Assembly (NCBI RefSeq): GCF_028372415.1 | Contig: NC_092878.1 | Location: 71,608,704 to 71,672,703 of the forward strand | Length of the DNA: 64,000 bases | Source of the DNA: Notamacropus eugenii | Taxonomy: Eukaryota; Chordata; Mammalia; Diprotodontia; Macropodidae | Reading direction: 5' to 3' | Shown: one piece after another, positions 44,215 to 56,509 of the stretch | How the letters are laid out: each line of letters begins with the position of its first letter | Position numbering within the stretch: the stretch's first letter is position 1 | Notes under the pieces: model-generated | Told to the model about the DNA's origin: nothing | Database searches by the model: none | What the model saw: the letters and a program-made list of their open reading frames with translations, nothing else | Program-made: the position numbers and the translations under genes

Positions 44215-44600
44215 AAGGATCAGAGAGTTGCAGCTAAAAGAAACCTCAACTCTCTAGCCAACAACATCATTTTATACATATGAAACTGGGTAGGCATAGA
44301 GTCAGGAATACATGAGTTCAATTTCTGATTAGGTAATTGCTAGTTGTGGTATCCAGGGAAAGACACAACCTTTGTCAGCTTCAGTTTCCTCATCTGTAAT
44401 ATGTGGATTAGCAACAAAACCCATTTCAAATTTTTTCTGTGAGGATCAAATAAATAATATATGTAAAACACTTTGTAAACTTTAAAGGACTATAAACATG
44501 CTAGGTATTATTACTGGTTATTATATAAAAACTGAGACTCTGAGAAATTAAGTGACATGGTAAGGGTCACTCAGATAGTAAGGAAGAGAATCAAGATTAC
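44215..44600. repeat. Minus-strand MIR split by a plus-strand core-SINE
   Basis: MIR: CATTTTATACATATGAAACTG before the break and GAGACTCTGAGAAATTAAGT after it. The insert (about 44289-44524) has CAGTTTCCTCATCTGTAATA and GAGGATCAAATAAATAATAT. ATGAAACTG / AAAAACTG at the edges suggests a target-site duplication. Confidence 0.6.
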
Positions 44601-44904
44601 GGCAATAAAAGAGCCCTGAACATCCTAAAGAAACAATACAAGACTTTTATCTTTGATAATTGACCTACTGGACCAGCTAACAGAGGTGATGATATCCAAG
44701 GGGCACACAAATCTGATCTGGATGCGAGAAAGGAAATAAATGGAAGATGGCTTTCCATATCCAGTCTGTACTGATTTCAGGTAATGGAATTTTATTTATT
44801 CAATGCACTACAAACTTTTTAGAGATTCATGAAGTCAGTATTGCAAGATCTAGTGTCCTAGGTGGTCGTAGTTTAACCTTTGCCAGGATGTTACTTGGTA
44901 TCAA
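44601..44904. other. Intergenic stretch, no gene recognised
   Basis: Nothing identified. Confidence 0.4.
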
Positions 44905-45040
44905 TACCTCAACAAGCATCTATTAAGTTCCCACTATGTGTCAAGCACTGTACCAGGTGCTGGAGACAAAAAGACAAAAATATAACAGTCCTTGCCCTCA
45001 AGAAGCATATGTTATTGAAAGGGATGGGGTGAGTAACATG
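44905..45040. repeat. Unassigned mammalian repeat
   Basis: CATCTATTAAGTTCCCACTA, GTCAAGCACTGTACCAGGTG and CAGTCCTTGCCCTCAAGAAG. Confidence 0.65.
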
Positions 45041-45284
45041 TGCAATAAGATACTGATGTTGTCTGGGTCTTCAGTAACTATACCAGCACCAATAGAGTGC
45101 TGAGTAAGAGATGTATACATTGTAGGAGGAGGACATGTAATTCCTGGATCACATGATATGCTGACAGGAAATCCAAATAGGTCTTTATAAATGAGAAAAC
45201 ATGCTAGGAGGTCTCTGCATTTACCAAAAAAAGGTATCTTCAGTAGTTTTGAGAGATTCTCAGCCATACCATAAAGTCACTCTG

Positions 45285-45425
45285 CTAAGCATTTAAACAT
45301 TTACTATGTTCCAGGCACTGTGTTAAGCTCGAGGGATTAAAAAAAATAATGATAAAGGAGGTCCTGTCCACTCAAGGAGCTCACATTCTAAGGAAGGAAA
45401 TGAGATGCAAACAACTTTGTACAAA
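45285..45425. repeat. Unassigned mammalian repeat
   Basis: TTTACTATGTTCCAGGCACT, GTGTTAAGCTCGAGGGATT and CACTCAAGGAGCTCACATTC. Confidence 0.65.
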
Positions 45426-46180
45426 CACACACATAAAGGGTAAGGTTTTTGTTTGTGTTGTTGTTGCTTTATCTAGCAGCACTGTTCCCCAACTTGCTAA
45501 AACATCCAAGACTTTCTTTTCACTGGACTCTAGATATGAAGAAAAATTAAGCAACGTTAAGATACTGTCCATCTTGCCCATATTCTTGATCTATTGACTC
45601 CTGTAGAGCTCACTAGGGGGTCCATTCTCTCATAGACTACACTCCATCCACTGGTGGACTTATCCCACAAACTGATGACAGAAAAGAAATGAATGATGCT
45701 AGTAAAGGAACTAGGAGAATCAAAGGTACTATGTGTGTGTTTGGGGGGGTGGAGAGTTTCATTTGAAAAGTGCATATAATATCTTGTCCATACCAACTAT
45801 AAAAACATGGAGTACCATCAGACTATCCAGTAGCTTACCCAAAGCTAAATTTTTATGGGTGGTTTTCTTAGGATCAGATTTACCATCACTTTTGTCCCCA
45901 CACAGTGAATATCAATGGACAAATCTACTCTTGTGAAAAGTTGAACGTTATCACTTGACAGATCAACCACATCTATAGGTCCTGTTACAATAACTGCAGA
46001 AGGGATTCATCTACTTCCTGCTCATATTTCTCCTTGCGGATCTCTCCCATACATACAAAGGAGAAGCAAGAATCATTAATTATGAGAAAATATTCAGCAT
46101 TTTCAAGACATAATTGATCTGATCCATAGTCATAGGCATGTGATGTCTATACTCAGACACTATCATATAGCATGATATAG
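45426..46180 (-). other. Possible old retrocopy of an unidentified gene
   Basis: Several minus-strand stretches read like protein but switch frame: MYGREIRKEKYEQEVDESL (about 46000-46055), then GPIDVVDLSSDNVQLFTRV (about 45925-45980), then GDKSDGKSDPKKTTHKNLA (about 45840-45900). I do not recognise the source and chance is not excluded. Confidence 0.2.
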
Positions 46181-46189
46181 TGGGAAGCA

Positions 46190-46560
46190 ACATTTTATAC
46201 TGGGTAAGGCATAGGATTTGGAAATAAGAAAATGGGAGTTTGAATCTAACCTTATATTCTTAACCGACAGGTAGGTAACCTTGGACCTAATCTTTCTTCC
46301 CTTAAATTACTACATCTCTAAAAATGAGGGGATTGGACCCATGCCTAAAGATCTTTCCTGTGCTCTGTTATCCTATGAAAGGAAACTGAGGTTTACTACC
46401 AAAGGACCTATAGCTCTACTACTAATTGCCTACATGACTTTTCAGAAGTCATTTAACCACATGGGAATTCAGTGTACTTATTTATAAAATGAGAGGATTT
46501 GGGATAGAAGATACCTAAGAACTCTTCCAGGAAAAACTCTTCTAGAAATCTATGATCCCA
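46190..46560 (+). repeat. Two MIR SINEs in tandem
   Basis: First copy 46195-46375: GGATTTGGAAATAAGAAAAT, then GAGGGGATTGGACCCATG. Second copy 46405-46560: ACATGACTTTTCAGAAGTCA, then TTATAAAATGAGAGGATTTG. Confidence 0.6.
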
Positions 46561-46779
46561 GTATCATAACTCCTGTATCCTAATTAGAGAAAATCTCAGA
46601 TGGGCTCTTGTACCTCATAGTAGAGCTCATTGAAAACTTCTACACATCTGTCATGACACTGAAAGCAGGTGACATGGTCCTGTGTAAAAAAAACTATAGT
46701 CTGTTTTCTGGAAGTTTTAGTGGCCACAGATTCAACAAAACATCCACCATTATTTACATTCCTTTAAAGTATGTGACTC

Positions 46780-47300
46780 AAGAAAATCTAAACAATAAAA
46801 TAGCAAATGAGAAAGATGAAATCACAGAAAAATTAGAAAAAATTAAAGAATAATTATATTATTTTATGTATAACATAAAATAAGGAAGAGTAAAATGAGC
46901 AGAACCAAGCAAACAAAGTATAGAGTAACAATATTGTTTAAGTACAACTTTGAGTGATTGTCATTTTGACTCCTATAAATGCCCAAATTAGCTACAAAAG
47001 CCATAGGAAAGAAAACACTGTTGAATCCAGACAAAAAAATCTAATAAATAGAAGTATGTATATAATGGTCTACATATATATAAATATTAGTATCTAATGG
47101 TAGTCATTGCTAGTGTGGGAGAGGTGTTGGAGAGAGAAGAAAAAAGGGAAAAAAGAAAGATACATAACATCTTTATTACATATTTAAAAGAAATGGCAAG
47201 TTGTAGATTTGCAATTTCATGTACATTCATCTTTTTTCTATTCTATGCTATAAAAATGCTTGTTTTATTTTTTAAATGCAGAATAAAATAAATAAAATGA
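46780..47300 (+). mobile_element. L1 3' end fragment
   Basis: AATGAGCAGAACCAAGCAAAC is characteristic of marsupial L1 near the end of ORF2. The segment closes with ATTTTTTAAATGCAG and an AATAAAATAAATAAAATG tail. Confidence 0.5.
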
Positions 47301-47339
47301 AAAATGAACATATTATATATAATTATATGCTAACAAAAG

Positions 47340-47802
47340 TAAGGACACAAAAGAAATAGAAGAACACCTTCAAATATATAAAATATCCAAACTATCAGAA
47401 GACCAGATAGACATCATAAATAACCTGATCAAAAATTTTAAAAAAATGAATAAAATAAAGCTAGACTATTTGAAGGATAATTTTATCAAACTTTGAAAGA
47501 CTAGTTAGTACCCATACTTCACAAATTATTGTCAAAAATTGAGAAAGAAGTAACACTATTATGCTATCAATTTTGTTATGAGAAAAATATAGTCCTAATA
47601 CAGAAAATAGGGGAAAATAAAATATGAAAATTGAAGTACAGGTTAATATCATTAAAACAACACTGACTTTAAAAACTTTAAACAAAATTCCATCAAAGAG
47701 ATTAAGTGATTCATCCAAGGAATAATTCATTATGATCAAGTCAAATTTATACCATGGATGGAAGAATGAACAAAATTAATCTTATTAAAAACTAAAAATC
47801 AT
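47340..47802 (+). mobile_element. L1 ORF2 fragment (reverse-transcriptase region)
   Basis: TTTTATCAAACTTTGAAAGA, GTTAATATCATTAAAACAAC, then ATTCATTATGATCAAGTCAA and ATTTATACCATGGATGG follow the order of L1 ORF2 (FYQTFKE ... PISLMN ... IHHDQVGFIPGM). The frame is destroyed. Confidence 0.6.
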
Positions 47803-47906
47803 TTTGGCAGAGTCAACATGGTAGATTAAAGGTAGGGGCTCACCTGCACTCTTCACCAAACCCCTCCAAATACCTTCAAAAATTGTTCTTAACAAATGAT
47901 GAAATG
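47803..47906 (+). mobile_element. Isolated L1/HAL1 5' UTR fragment
   Basis: GGCAGAGTCAACATGGTAGA starts a 5' UTR that is interrupted after about 100 bp by a second 5' end at 47907. Confidence 0.5.
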
Positions 47907-48318
47907 GAGAGCCAAAATGGCAGAGTAAAAGAACTCCAAAGAGTTGTAAAAAATGACTCTAAACAAATTCTAGAACTACTGAACCCACAAAATGACAGAG
48001 AGAAACAAATCCCCAGCACAAAACAATCTGGAAAATCAACAGTAAGGGTCTATTGCACCAGACAGTGAGCAGAGAACAGTACTGAATGGGCCATACCTGT
48101 ACAGACAGCCAGAGAAGGCCTCAGGGGATGGAATCATTGGAAGCTGTGGCAGTTTCCAGACTTCTCAACTAACAAATATCAGAAAGGTCAGGGGGGAAAA
48201 TCTGTGGGACCTAAGTGAAAGAGGAGTGTGCAGTCTGACTAGGTCCTCAGTTGGGGACAACAACAGCAGCAGCAGAAGCAGTGGCAGAGGTGGCTTCCAG
48301 ACCTCTGGGCCCACAAGG

Positions 48319-48395
<77 letters not shown>

Positions 48396-48423
48396 CATGG
48401 TTGGATGGATGGATGGATGGATG

Positions 48424-48501
<78 letters not shown>

Positions 48502-48517
48502 AAGACAGACAGACAGA
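48319..48517. repeat. Compound (GATA)(GGAT)(GATA)(GACA) microsatellite
   Basis: GATA 48319-48395, GGAT 48402-48424, GATA 48425-48467, GACA 48468-48517. It occupies the site of the (CA)n in other HAL1 3' UTRs. Confidence 0.95.
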
Positions 48518-48759
48518 GAGCACAGGGTGAGTTGAATATGAAGGGATGATATCTAGAAAATAAAATTAATGTGTGAGAGAGGAATATATTGGGAGGAGAA
48601 AGGGATACATAGGATGGGGTAAATTATTTCACATAAAAGAAGCAAGAAAAACATTTTATCATGGAGTGGAAGAGTGAGGAGGTGAGAATGAATGAGTGAA
48701 CCTTACTCTCATGGGATTTGGTTTAAGAAGAGAATAGGGGAAGGAGTAATGATAATGCA

Positions 48760-49690
48760 GGTTATGGAAGGGCTCAAAAATGATTTTAAAAATCAAGTAA
48801 GAGAAGTAGAGGAAAAATTGGGAAGAGAAATAATAGTGATGAAAAAATTCATAAAACAGAATCAACAGTTTGGTAATAGAGGTATAAAAAATACTGAAGA
48901 ATAGAATACCTTCAAAATATAACGGAATAAAGCAAATGGTAAAAGAGGCACAAAAAATCCAATGAGGAGAAGAATACCATGAAAAACAGAACTGGCCAAA
49001 TGGATAAAGATATAAAAAATTCACTGAAGAGAAGTCCTTAAAAAAATTGACTGAGGAGAAGTCCTCAAAAATTATGACTGTGCAAGTGGAAGCTAATAAC
49101 TTCATGAGACATTGACAAACAAACATAATTAAAAGAAGAAAATGTGAAATATCTCATTGGAAATACAACTTACCAGTAAATAGATCTAAAACTGATACTT
49201 TAAGAATTCTTGAACCAAATGAAAGTCACCATCAAAAAAAGAACCATCATCTTCCAAAATATTGTCAAGGAAAGCTGCCCTGCTATTCTAGAATCATAGA
49301 ATAAAATAGCAATCGAAAGAATCTACCAATCACTTCCAGAAAAAGATCCTAAAATGAAAACAGCTAGGATTTTTATGTCAAATTTCAGCCAAATCTCCAG
49401 ATTAAGGAGAAAATACTGTAAGCAACCAAAAAAGAAATAATTCAAATATTGTGGAGCCACAGTAAGGATAAAACAAGATTTAGCAGCTTCTGCCTTAAAG
49501 AATCAGTGGGCTTGGAATGTGATATTCTGGAGGGCAAAAGAGTTAGGATTACAACCAAGAATCACCTACACAGCAAAACTGAGTCTAATCCTTCAGGAGA
49601 AAAAATAGGTATTTAATGAAAGAGAGGACTTTCAAGCACTCCTGATGAAAAGACCAGAGCTGAATACAAATTTGACTTTCAAATACAAGA
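48760..49690 (+). pseudogene. HAL1 ORF1, heavily decayed
   Basis: Recognisable pieces: VMEGLKNDFKNQVREVEEK (coiled coil), SSQVKEK-like and QAARKK-like remnants near 49390-49430, and KRPELNTNLTF near 49650. Multiple stops and frameshifts. Confidence 0.75.
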
Positions 49691-49908
49691 TACAAAAGCA
49701 ACATTAGAATGCAAATGGAAAAAGAGGGATTAAAAAAGGATTTAATAAGGTTAAACTGTTTATATTTCCCTATGGATAAATTATATTTGTAACTCCAAAA
49801 TTCTTCTCATTATTTGGGCAGTTAGATGGAGAATACATAGGCAGAAAACAGAGGCGTGACCTGAATGTGATGACATGATTATCTAAATAAATAAAATTCA
49901 AGGATAAG

Positions 49909-49984
49909 AAAGGAAGGAAGGAAGGAAGGAAGGAAGGAAGGAAGGAAGGAAGGAAGGAAGGAAGGAAGGAAGGAAGGAAGGAAG
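49909..49984. repeat. (GGAA)n microsatellite
   Basis: Uninterrupted GGAA, about 19 units, inside HAL1 3' UTR sequence. Confidence 0.95.
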
Positions 49985-50089
49985 ACAGAAAATGCACTGA
50001 GAAAAGCGTAAAGAAAGAATGGGTTAGATTATCAGACATTATCAGACATAAAAGAAGCATGGAAGGGATTTTACAGTGAATTTCAGACA

Positions 50090-51100
50090 AAGCAAAAATA
50101 AAAATAGATCAAATTGAAAGTGATTATCATGGAAACTACATTTTGCTAAAAGGTAAAAACTTTACTGCAAGTTTCTCTGATAAAGGCCTCATTTCTCAAA
50201 TATATAAGAAACTGAGTCAAATTTATAAAACTAAGAGCAATTCCCCAATAAATAAACGACCAAAGGATATGAATAAGCAGTTTTCAGAAGAAGTCAAAGC
50301 TATCTTTATTTGGGAAAAAAAAAATGCTCCAAAGCACTATTGATTAGAGAAAGGAAAATAAAATAATTCTGAGGCACCATCTCACACCTATCAGAAAGGC
50401 AAATGCTGGAAGGGATGAGGGAAAATAAATTCATTAATGAACTGTTATTGGCATAGTAAACTGGTTTGACAATTCTAGAGAAAAATCTGGAATATATTCA
50501 AAGGGCTATAAAATTGTGCATACCCTTTGATCTAGTAATACCATTACTGAGACTGTACTCTAAAGAGATTAAAAAAAAAAAAGGAAAAGGACATACTTAC
50601 AAACACACGTATATAATAGTTCTTTTTTGATTGTAAAGGATTGGGAATTAAGAGGATAATCATCAAATGGGTAAAGGTAAACGAGTTATAGAATATGTGA
50701 TGGAGTACTATTTACTGTAAGAAATGACATGGTGGGAGAAGGATTCCTGGAAGAACCAACAAACATGGCAAGACCTTTATGAACTAATGTGAAATGAGAA
50801 TATCTGACAGATTATTGTTCATGGTAAAACAATATTGTAAAGATGTGAAAGTCTTGGCTACTCTGATCAATATAATGATCCAAGACAATTCCAAACTACT
50901 CATAATGAAAAAAAAAAAGATATCAACCTCAACAGAGAAAACTGATGAGCCTGGATGCAAATTGAAGCACAATTTTCTTTTTTTGCAATATTATAATGTT
51001 TTGAATGATTTCACATCTATAATTGATATAATATCAGTTGAAAGGGTGAGAGGGAAAGAGAAAATGTGAAACTCCAAAAATAAATAAGTGAAAATGCAAC
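50090..51100 (+). mobile_element. L1 ORF2 C-terminal part and 3' UTR
   Basis: AAAGGATATGAATAAGCAGT, GAGGCACCATCTCACACCTA, GGGCTATAAAATTGTGCATA and CCCTTTGATCTAGTAATACC follow L1 ORF2's C-terminus (KDMNRHF ... MRYHLTP ... IPFDPAIPLL in primate L1). It ends past ATGATCCAAGACAATTCC. Frame broken. Confidence 0.75.
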
Positions 51101-51119
51101 AAATGCATTAGAAATATAG

Positions 51120-52380
51120 AATTTTGAAAAAAATTTGAAAAAATTGGTAATTTGATTTGGACCAATGTCTTACACCACATTCCACAATACATTCTAAATG
51201 GATATGTGACCATAATTTTAAAGATTGTACAATTAAAAATCTTAAAAAGAACAATATCATATACCTTTCATGGCTCTGATTGAGATATGTCCTTTACCAA
51301 ATAAAAGTGAGAGGCAATTATAAAAGGCAAAATAAATGCCTGAAACTGCAAACCTTCTGCATAGAGAACATTAACGTATCTAGGATAAGACTGAAGTGGT
51401 TGAAAGGAGAAACTATATTGTCAAGAAAATTTTTTGATAATTCTTTAATATCTAAGATACGTAGATGTGTGTGCAAATATTAACCATTCTCTAATAGATA
51501 AATGGTCTAAGGATATGAGCAATTTTCAAAAGAAGTACTGGAAAATATTGACAGCCACATGAAAAATACTCCAAATCCTCAAGAAATGCAAATCAAAACA
51601 ATTTTGACATTTTACCTCACATCCTGAAAATGGCCAAAACTGACCTCCTCCCAAATAATAACAATGTCAGAGTGGTTGTAGGAAGAGAGACACATTAATA
51701 CATTTCTGGGGAAGTTCATAAATGATATAACCATTTAGAAAACAATTTGAAATTATGCAAATAAAGTGACTAAAATATCCATATCTTTTGAATTATACAC
51801 CTAAAAGAAAAAAAGAAAAGAAAACTATGTTCTATAATATTCACAGCAGCACTTTTTTATTAGCTAAGAATTGCAAACAAAGTAGATGTGTATCAATTGA
51901 GGAATGATAAAAAAAATTGTGGTACATACGTGTGATAGAACACTACTGTGCTGGAAGAAATTGTGTGTGTGATAAATACAGACAAGTGTGAAAAGATCTA
52001 TATGAACTTATGTAGATTAAAGTATCATAGCTAAGAAAACAATATACTCAGTAACTACAGCAATGTACATGGAAATAACTACATACAAATAAATTCAAAG
52101 TAAATATAAGAAAATTATGAAGATCAAGTGGGACTCAATCAAAAAGATATGAGAAAATGCCTCTAACCTACTCCTTTCTACAGGTAGAAGGTCCACAGAT
52201 GTCACACGTTGCAAAGGTTTTCAGACTTTCTCGGTGTATTTATCAGTTGTGATGTCATTGATTTTTCTCTAAAAATATTATTGATCATGAAAAATGACTC
52301 TTGGGGAAGAAGGGTACCTGTGAAACTCTGGTAATGTAAGAAACAGAAAACATTAGTAAAAACATATGTTTTAAAAGCAT
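51120..52380 (+). mobile_element. Second, older L1 ORF2 3' part
   Basis: AAATGGTCTAAGGATATGAG, AATGCAAATCAAAACAATTT, ATTCACAGCAGCACTTTTTT and TTGTGGTACATACGTGTGAT repeat the ORF2 order of the previous element in a more diverged form. Confidence 0.65.
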
Positions 52381-53553
52381 GTGACAGTCGAGAATCCTGG
52401 TGGGAAAGCTAGCAGGCTTGTTGCAACACATAATAACATCTCTACCCCTCTATGGTGTTAATGCAGAACCTTGTCATAGACTTGAAACCATCTTGGGGGT
52501 GCAACATCCTCAACAATATGAACTACTTGTCTTGTGATGGGCAACCAACTGGCTACTTCATCCAGTTTTGAAATAGATTTTCTATTTCTCCAGTCCCCAT
52601 TGCCACCACTTTTACTCAGGATCACTATTTTATCTCTTCTTTGTCAATTGTACTCTCCAAGGAACAATTCACTTTTCCATGGCACTGGGTACACCAAGAT
52701 GGGCAGTAAGACTGCAAAAACGACATTTTAACTGTATCTCAGGTGCTGCATCATACCATAAAATAAAGTTCTCCCTATTAGCAAAATATTTGGTCATAAA
52801 AACAAACAAAAAGTTACTTTCTCCATCCACCAATAAAAACATGTCCTTTTACATCAAGTGTGATTTTATCTTATTTTTATACCTACTTTGATTACTAAGC
52901 AGTCTAGTCCAGGCTTCAATTGCAATGTATCTGTGGGCAAACCAAGTTACTTATAGATTAAAATCTACTACAGTCTTAGAAGGCCCTTTATTTGGGGCAA
53001 TCAACTGGTATTTATCCTAAAACCTATTACAAAGACTCCTTCCTGTTAACTGGAAGACTCAGCTGCGTGCTTCTCTGCCATCACTCATTTGGTGAGTCCT
53101 ATGGTACCCTAGTTAGTATTAATGACAATATTTCCTCACTATGTGTTTATCATAAGTTCCACAGTTCCATTAATCATTGCGGCAATGGGCTCACTTTAAC
53201 GTCAAAATCAGTCTACTGATTTCTTGCAAACTCTTTGTAATCATGCATGGAAACAAGAATGTCCTTGGAAATTCCAGATGCACAGAAATGACAAGAATAT
53301 CTCTAATACATAGTTACAGATATGGACTGAGGGAAAATCCTGAGAATCTATTCACAATTTGCAAACTCTAAAGTTGGCAGAGACTTTCCATTAACAATAT
53401 CCCACTAAGTAAGAATCTGAATTTCTTGGTGATGAGTACAGGGGTAGTTGGCAGAAAGGGAACATGGTTGGAATTGAGGTTAGTATGGATGGTGTCTATG
53501 TCCAGAGCAATTTTGATGAAGTTGAACAAGAAGACATAATTGTTAGAATCTTG
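52381..53553. other. Unassigned stretch
   Basis: About 1.2 kb. Several short frames up to 75 codons, none recognisable. No repeat landmark that I can place. Confidence 0.4.
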
Positions 53554-53554
53554 C

Positions 53555-53599
<45 letters not shown>
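53554..53599. repeat. (TTA)n microsatellite
   Basis: ATT/TTA array, about 15 units. Confidence 0.95.
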
Positions 53600-53803
53600 G
53601 TCAGAGAAATAGTAGAAAACAGTATTTATACCTGCATGATATTTTACTTGGCTTGCTTAGATAATCTCCCTTTAGACTGAGAATCCATCATGAATTCTAT
53701 CATGAATTCTACCTGTTCCTTCAGATTTGGTACCGTTGGATTAACAAGCTGTCATGATATTCTGTTTTGTGGGTCAGATCATGCATTTGAATAATTCTCT
53801 CCA

Positions 53804-53816
53804 TTCTCTCTCTCTC

Positions 53817-53891
<75 letters not shown>

Positions 53892-53915
53892 TCTCCCTCT
53901 CCCTCTCCCTCTCTC
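53804..53915. repeat. (CT)n microsatellite with CCCTCT variants
   Basis: Nearly pure CT, then CTCCCT units at 53889-53912. It abuts the 3' end of the EEF1B2 retrocopy. Confidence 0.95.
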
Positions 53916-53926
53916 TTGCAAATATT

Positions 53927-53932
53927 TTTATT
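53927..53932 (-). terminator. AATAAA of the EEF1B2 retrocopy
   Basis: AATAAA on the minus strand, 15 nt past the stop codon. The GA-rich array (minus strand) begins about 12 nt further on. Confidence 0.5.
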
Positions 53933-53947
53933 TGAGGATAGTAGGTT

Positions 53948-54593
53948 TTAGATCTTACTGAAGGCAGCAAGGTGCATGGATTGCATACAGTCTCCAAAGG
54001 CAGTTATCCTGTTCCTCTAGCATATCTGTTCCAACTTTATCATCTTCAATCATATATTGTATCTGAAGCTTCTTGATGCCATATCCCACTGGAACTAGTT
54101 TAGAAGATCTCTAGACCAAGCCATCGGCCTGAATGCTTCTGACATGGTCTTCCAGTTTTCCCATATCTGTCTCATCATCCCAAGGTTTTACATCCAGTAA
54201 GACAGAAGACTTCGCAGTAATTGCAAAGTTTGTATTTATTTATTTGATTCATATTAAGCAAGGCGTTCTTTTCATAGCTTCTTTCCTCCTCCTCCTCAGA
54301 TCCAGAAATCAATGTCATCATCATTTTTGCTATCTGTAACTCCACTTCCTGTGGCATCTTCTACATCCACAGGCACATACTTGCCCAAAGCTTTCCTTAC
54401 TTCTGGCAAGCTTGCCTTTTGCTTCTCATAGAATGTAATGTGGTTATATCAACGAAGAGCAAGGTGGGTAATCAGCTTCAAATACTGTGATGTCAACCTG
54501 GGATGGCACAAAGCCCTTGATGTAGCTCTTGTCTGCCAAGAAGTCATTGAGGTCCTGCAGACAGGCAGGTGTGTATAGATCTCCGAAGCCCAT
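53948..54593 (-). pseudogene. EEF1B2: Processed pseudogene of elongation factor 1-beta
   Basis: EEF1B2 is the cytosolic guanine-nucleotide exchange subunit that recharges eEF1A with GTP. The retrocopy starts [18 protein letters not shown], continues [20 protein letters not shown], then after a deletion reads [37 protein letters not shown], the acidic run, the region around the exchange domain ([20 protein letters not shown]) and ends MHLAAFSKI with TAA at 53948-53950. Frameshifts occur near 54440 and 54310, stops occur in the acidic linker and after QADGLV, and the total is 646 nt against 678 for the intact gene. There are no introns. About 110 bp upstream may be retained 5' UTR. Confidence 0.9.
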
Positions 54594-54892
54594 GGTGGTG
54601 GTGGTGTGAAGCATTGGAAAGGAGGAGCAAGCTGCAGTGACAGAGGAACTGAGCACAGGGCAGGCAAGCAGTAGTGCAGAGCATATGATCATGCTGGAGC
54701 CTCTCCCACTGAAAAAAAGGCAGGGCTCCTTCTCCTGATCCCTGCTAATTGTACTAAATGTTATTTCCTCCCAGTAACATCTACATAGGAAGCATAGTAT
54801 GCAAAGGCTGATACTTTAATTAAATTGCCCTTGTATATCATCCTCTTTCTCAAATAAGGTCTTTCTGTCAGACCCCTATCAATTATCCCAGT

Positions 54893-54894
<2 letters not shown>

Positions 54895-54931
<37 letters not shown>
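54895..54931. repeat. (TG)n microsatellite
   Basis: Pure TG, about 18 units. Confidence 0.95.
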
Positions 54932-54933
<2 letters not shown>

Positions 54934-56509
54934 ATTACCTGTTGGATGTAAATTAAACACAACAGAGACAAGACAGGAAAGAAGAGGGTATTCTTGACAA
55001 GTGTGAAATCATATGGAAGGCAGAAAAGATAGAAGTAACCCAATTTTGCTAGAGAACAGGAAATGTAAAGGAGAGAAGAATGAGATAAAACTAGAAAAGT
55101 CCAGTGGCACCATTTTATAGAAGAAACTGATTGAATGAATGGAAAGTAAGAAATGACCAGATTCATACACTGAGAGGTTTGAGGAATTTATATTAGAGAA
55201 AATATATACATGTAATAGAAGGGAAACTAAACTTCTAATTTAAGGTCCTTTGCTAGTCTGTGTGATTTTGCACATTTCATTTTACCTCCAGGAACCTCAG
55301 TTGCCCCATCTCTAAAATAGGCATAATAATATTGACTTTTGCTTCCTCAGAGGGTTGTCTCAAAAATCAAATGTATGTGATAGTACTTTCTACCTAAGAT
55401 CTCATTTTGGTGACTGGAAAATAATGAGACATAAATACAGTGACACTAATACAGATTTTGACTTGTGGATTGATCATATATAATTTTACAATCACACTTC
55501 ATACTGCATAATAAGAATAAATTTCTTTGTAGTATGCCTTTGCTTTGATTTGGACTGAAATACAAAGACACGGAAACATAAGAAATTAGATGAAAGAGAG
55601 TAAAATTAATTTCAAGTTTTAGTAAGACCAAAGAATGGGAACATATATTTTTTAAAAGTAATTTCCTAAGATACAAATGTATCCTAAGATATAAATGCAA
55701 AGACAAAATAAGAAAGAAGCTAAATTATCATGTAGTTGGGTTTGGGTTTGTTTTGTTTTGTTTTGTTTTGTAAGTCAGGGCCCTAGCGCTGTAAATCAGT
55801 GCTGTACTGTAAACCAACACCTTGCTTTCATAACATTCCTGGAAATTTCATTTGTGAACTGAGAATGCCAAAAATGACAAATAACGGATTTGCTATGGTG
55901 AAAATCATTTCTTGCTTATTTAAGGTTAAAGTAGGAGGTAAATGCAATGATACTAATATTTTAAATTCTCCCAGAAGTGTATAAGAAAGGTGGAAAAGTG
56001 GAATGTTCCTCTTGGGCATCATGACTGAGATTTTAACTAAGAATCAAGAGCTTGTGATGTAATCCTAAGCTATTAATATAGATAAAATAGGAACTGAACT
56101 AAAAATGATTCCACTGGAAGAGTCAGGAAGGTAATCTCCTTTCCAAGCACATATAATTTTTGTACTTATTCTTTCATTTGATCTGAATCAGAAATGTAAA
56201 TGTGAATTAATAACAAAAACAATTATTTCAATGCACTTTTCCACTTTGGATAAATAAAAAAATACAACTCCATTCTGAACTGCAACATCTGAAATTGTGA
56301 GCTAAAGAGACATTTTTTTAATAATAAGAATTGTGATGTTTAAAAGATCGCATTATTCTTCCTGTGAAAGGTAGCATAGCATCACAGGTAGAGACCTGAT
56401 CTGAATCAGGAAAACTGAGTCAATGTTCATAAAATTAGCTAAACCCTCACTGCTCCTTGACAATTATCTAAGACTAGAAGTGGAAAGCATAGGTTCAGAG
56501 AGGAAAAAA
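54932..56509. other. Intergenic stretch with a (TTTTG)n
   Basis: TTTTG units at 55746-55770. A MIR-like piece at 56360-56470 is weak. No gene recognised. Confidence 0.45.

Larger units (their letters stand above)
47907..49908 (+). mobile_element. Rearranged HAL1 elements
   Basis: The blocks are out of order. A 5' UTR (47907-48300, starting GGAGAGCCAAAATGGCAGAG) runs straight into a microsatellite and then HAL1 3' UTR (48520-48748: TATATTGGGAGGAGAAAGG). That is followed by ORF1 (about 48760-49690) and a second 3' UTR start (49690-49908). So an ORF1-less HAL1 and a 5'-truncated HAL1 appear fused. Confidence 0.7.

Noticed and set aside
48239-48523. Repeat array as a CRISPR-like or minisatellite locus
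   Set aside because: It is a 4-bp microsatellite with no spacers, in a vertebrate genome.
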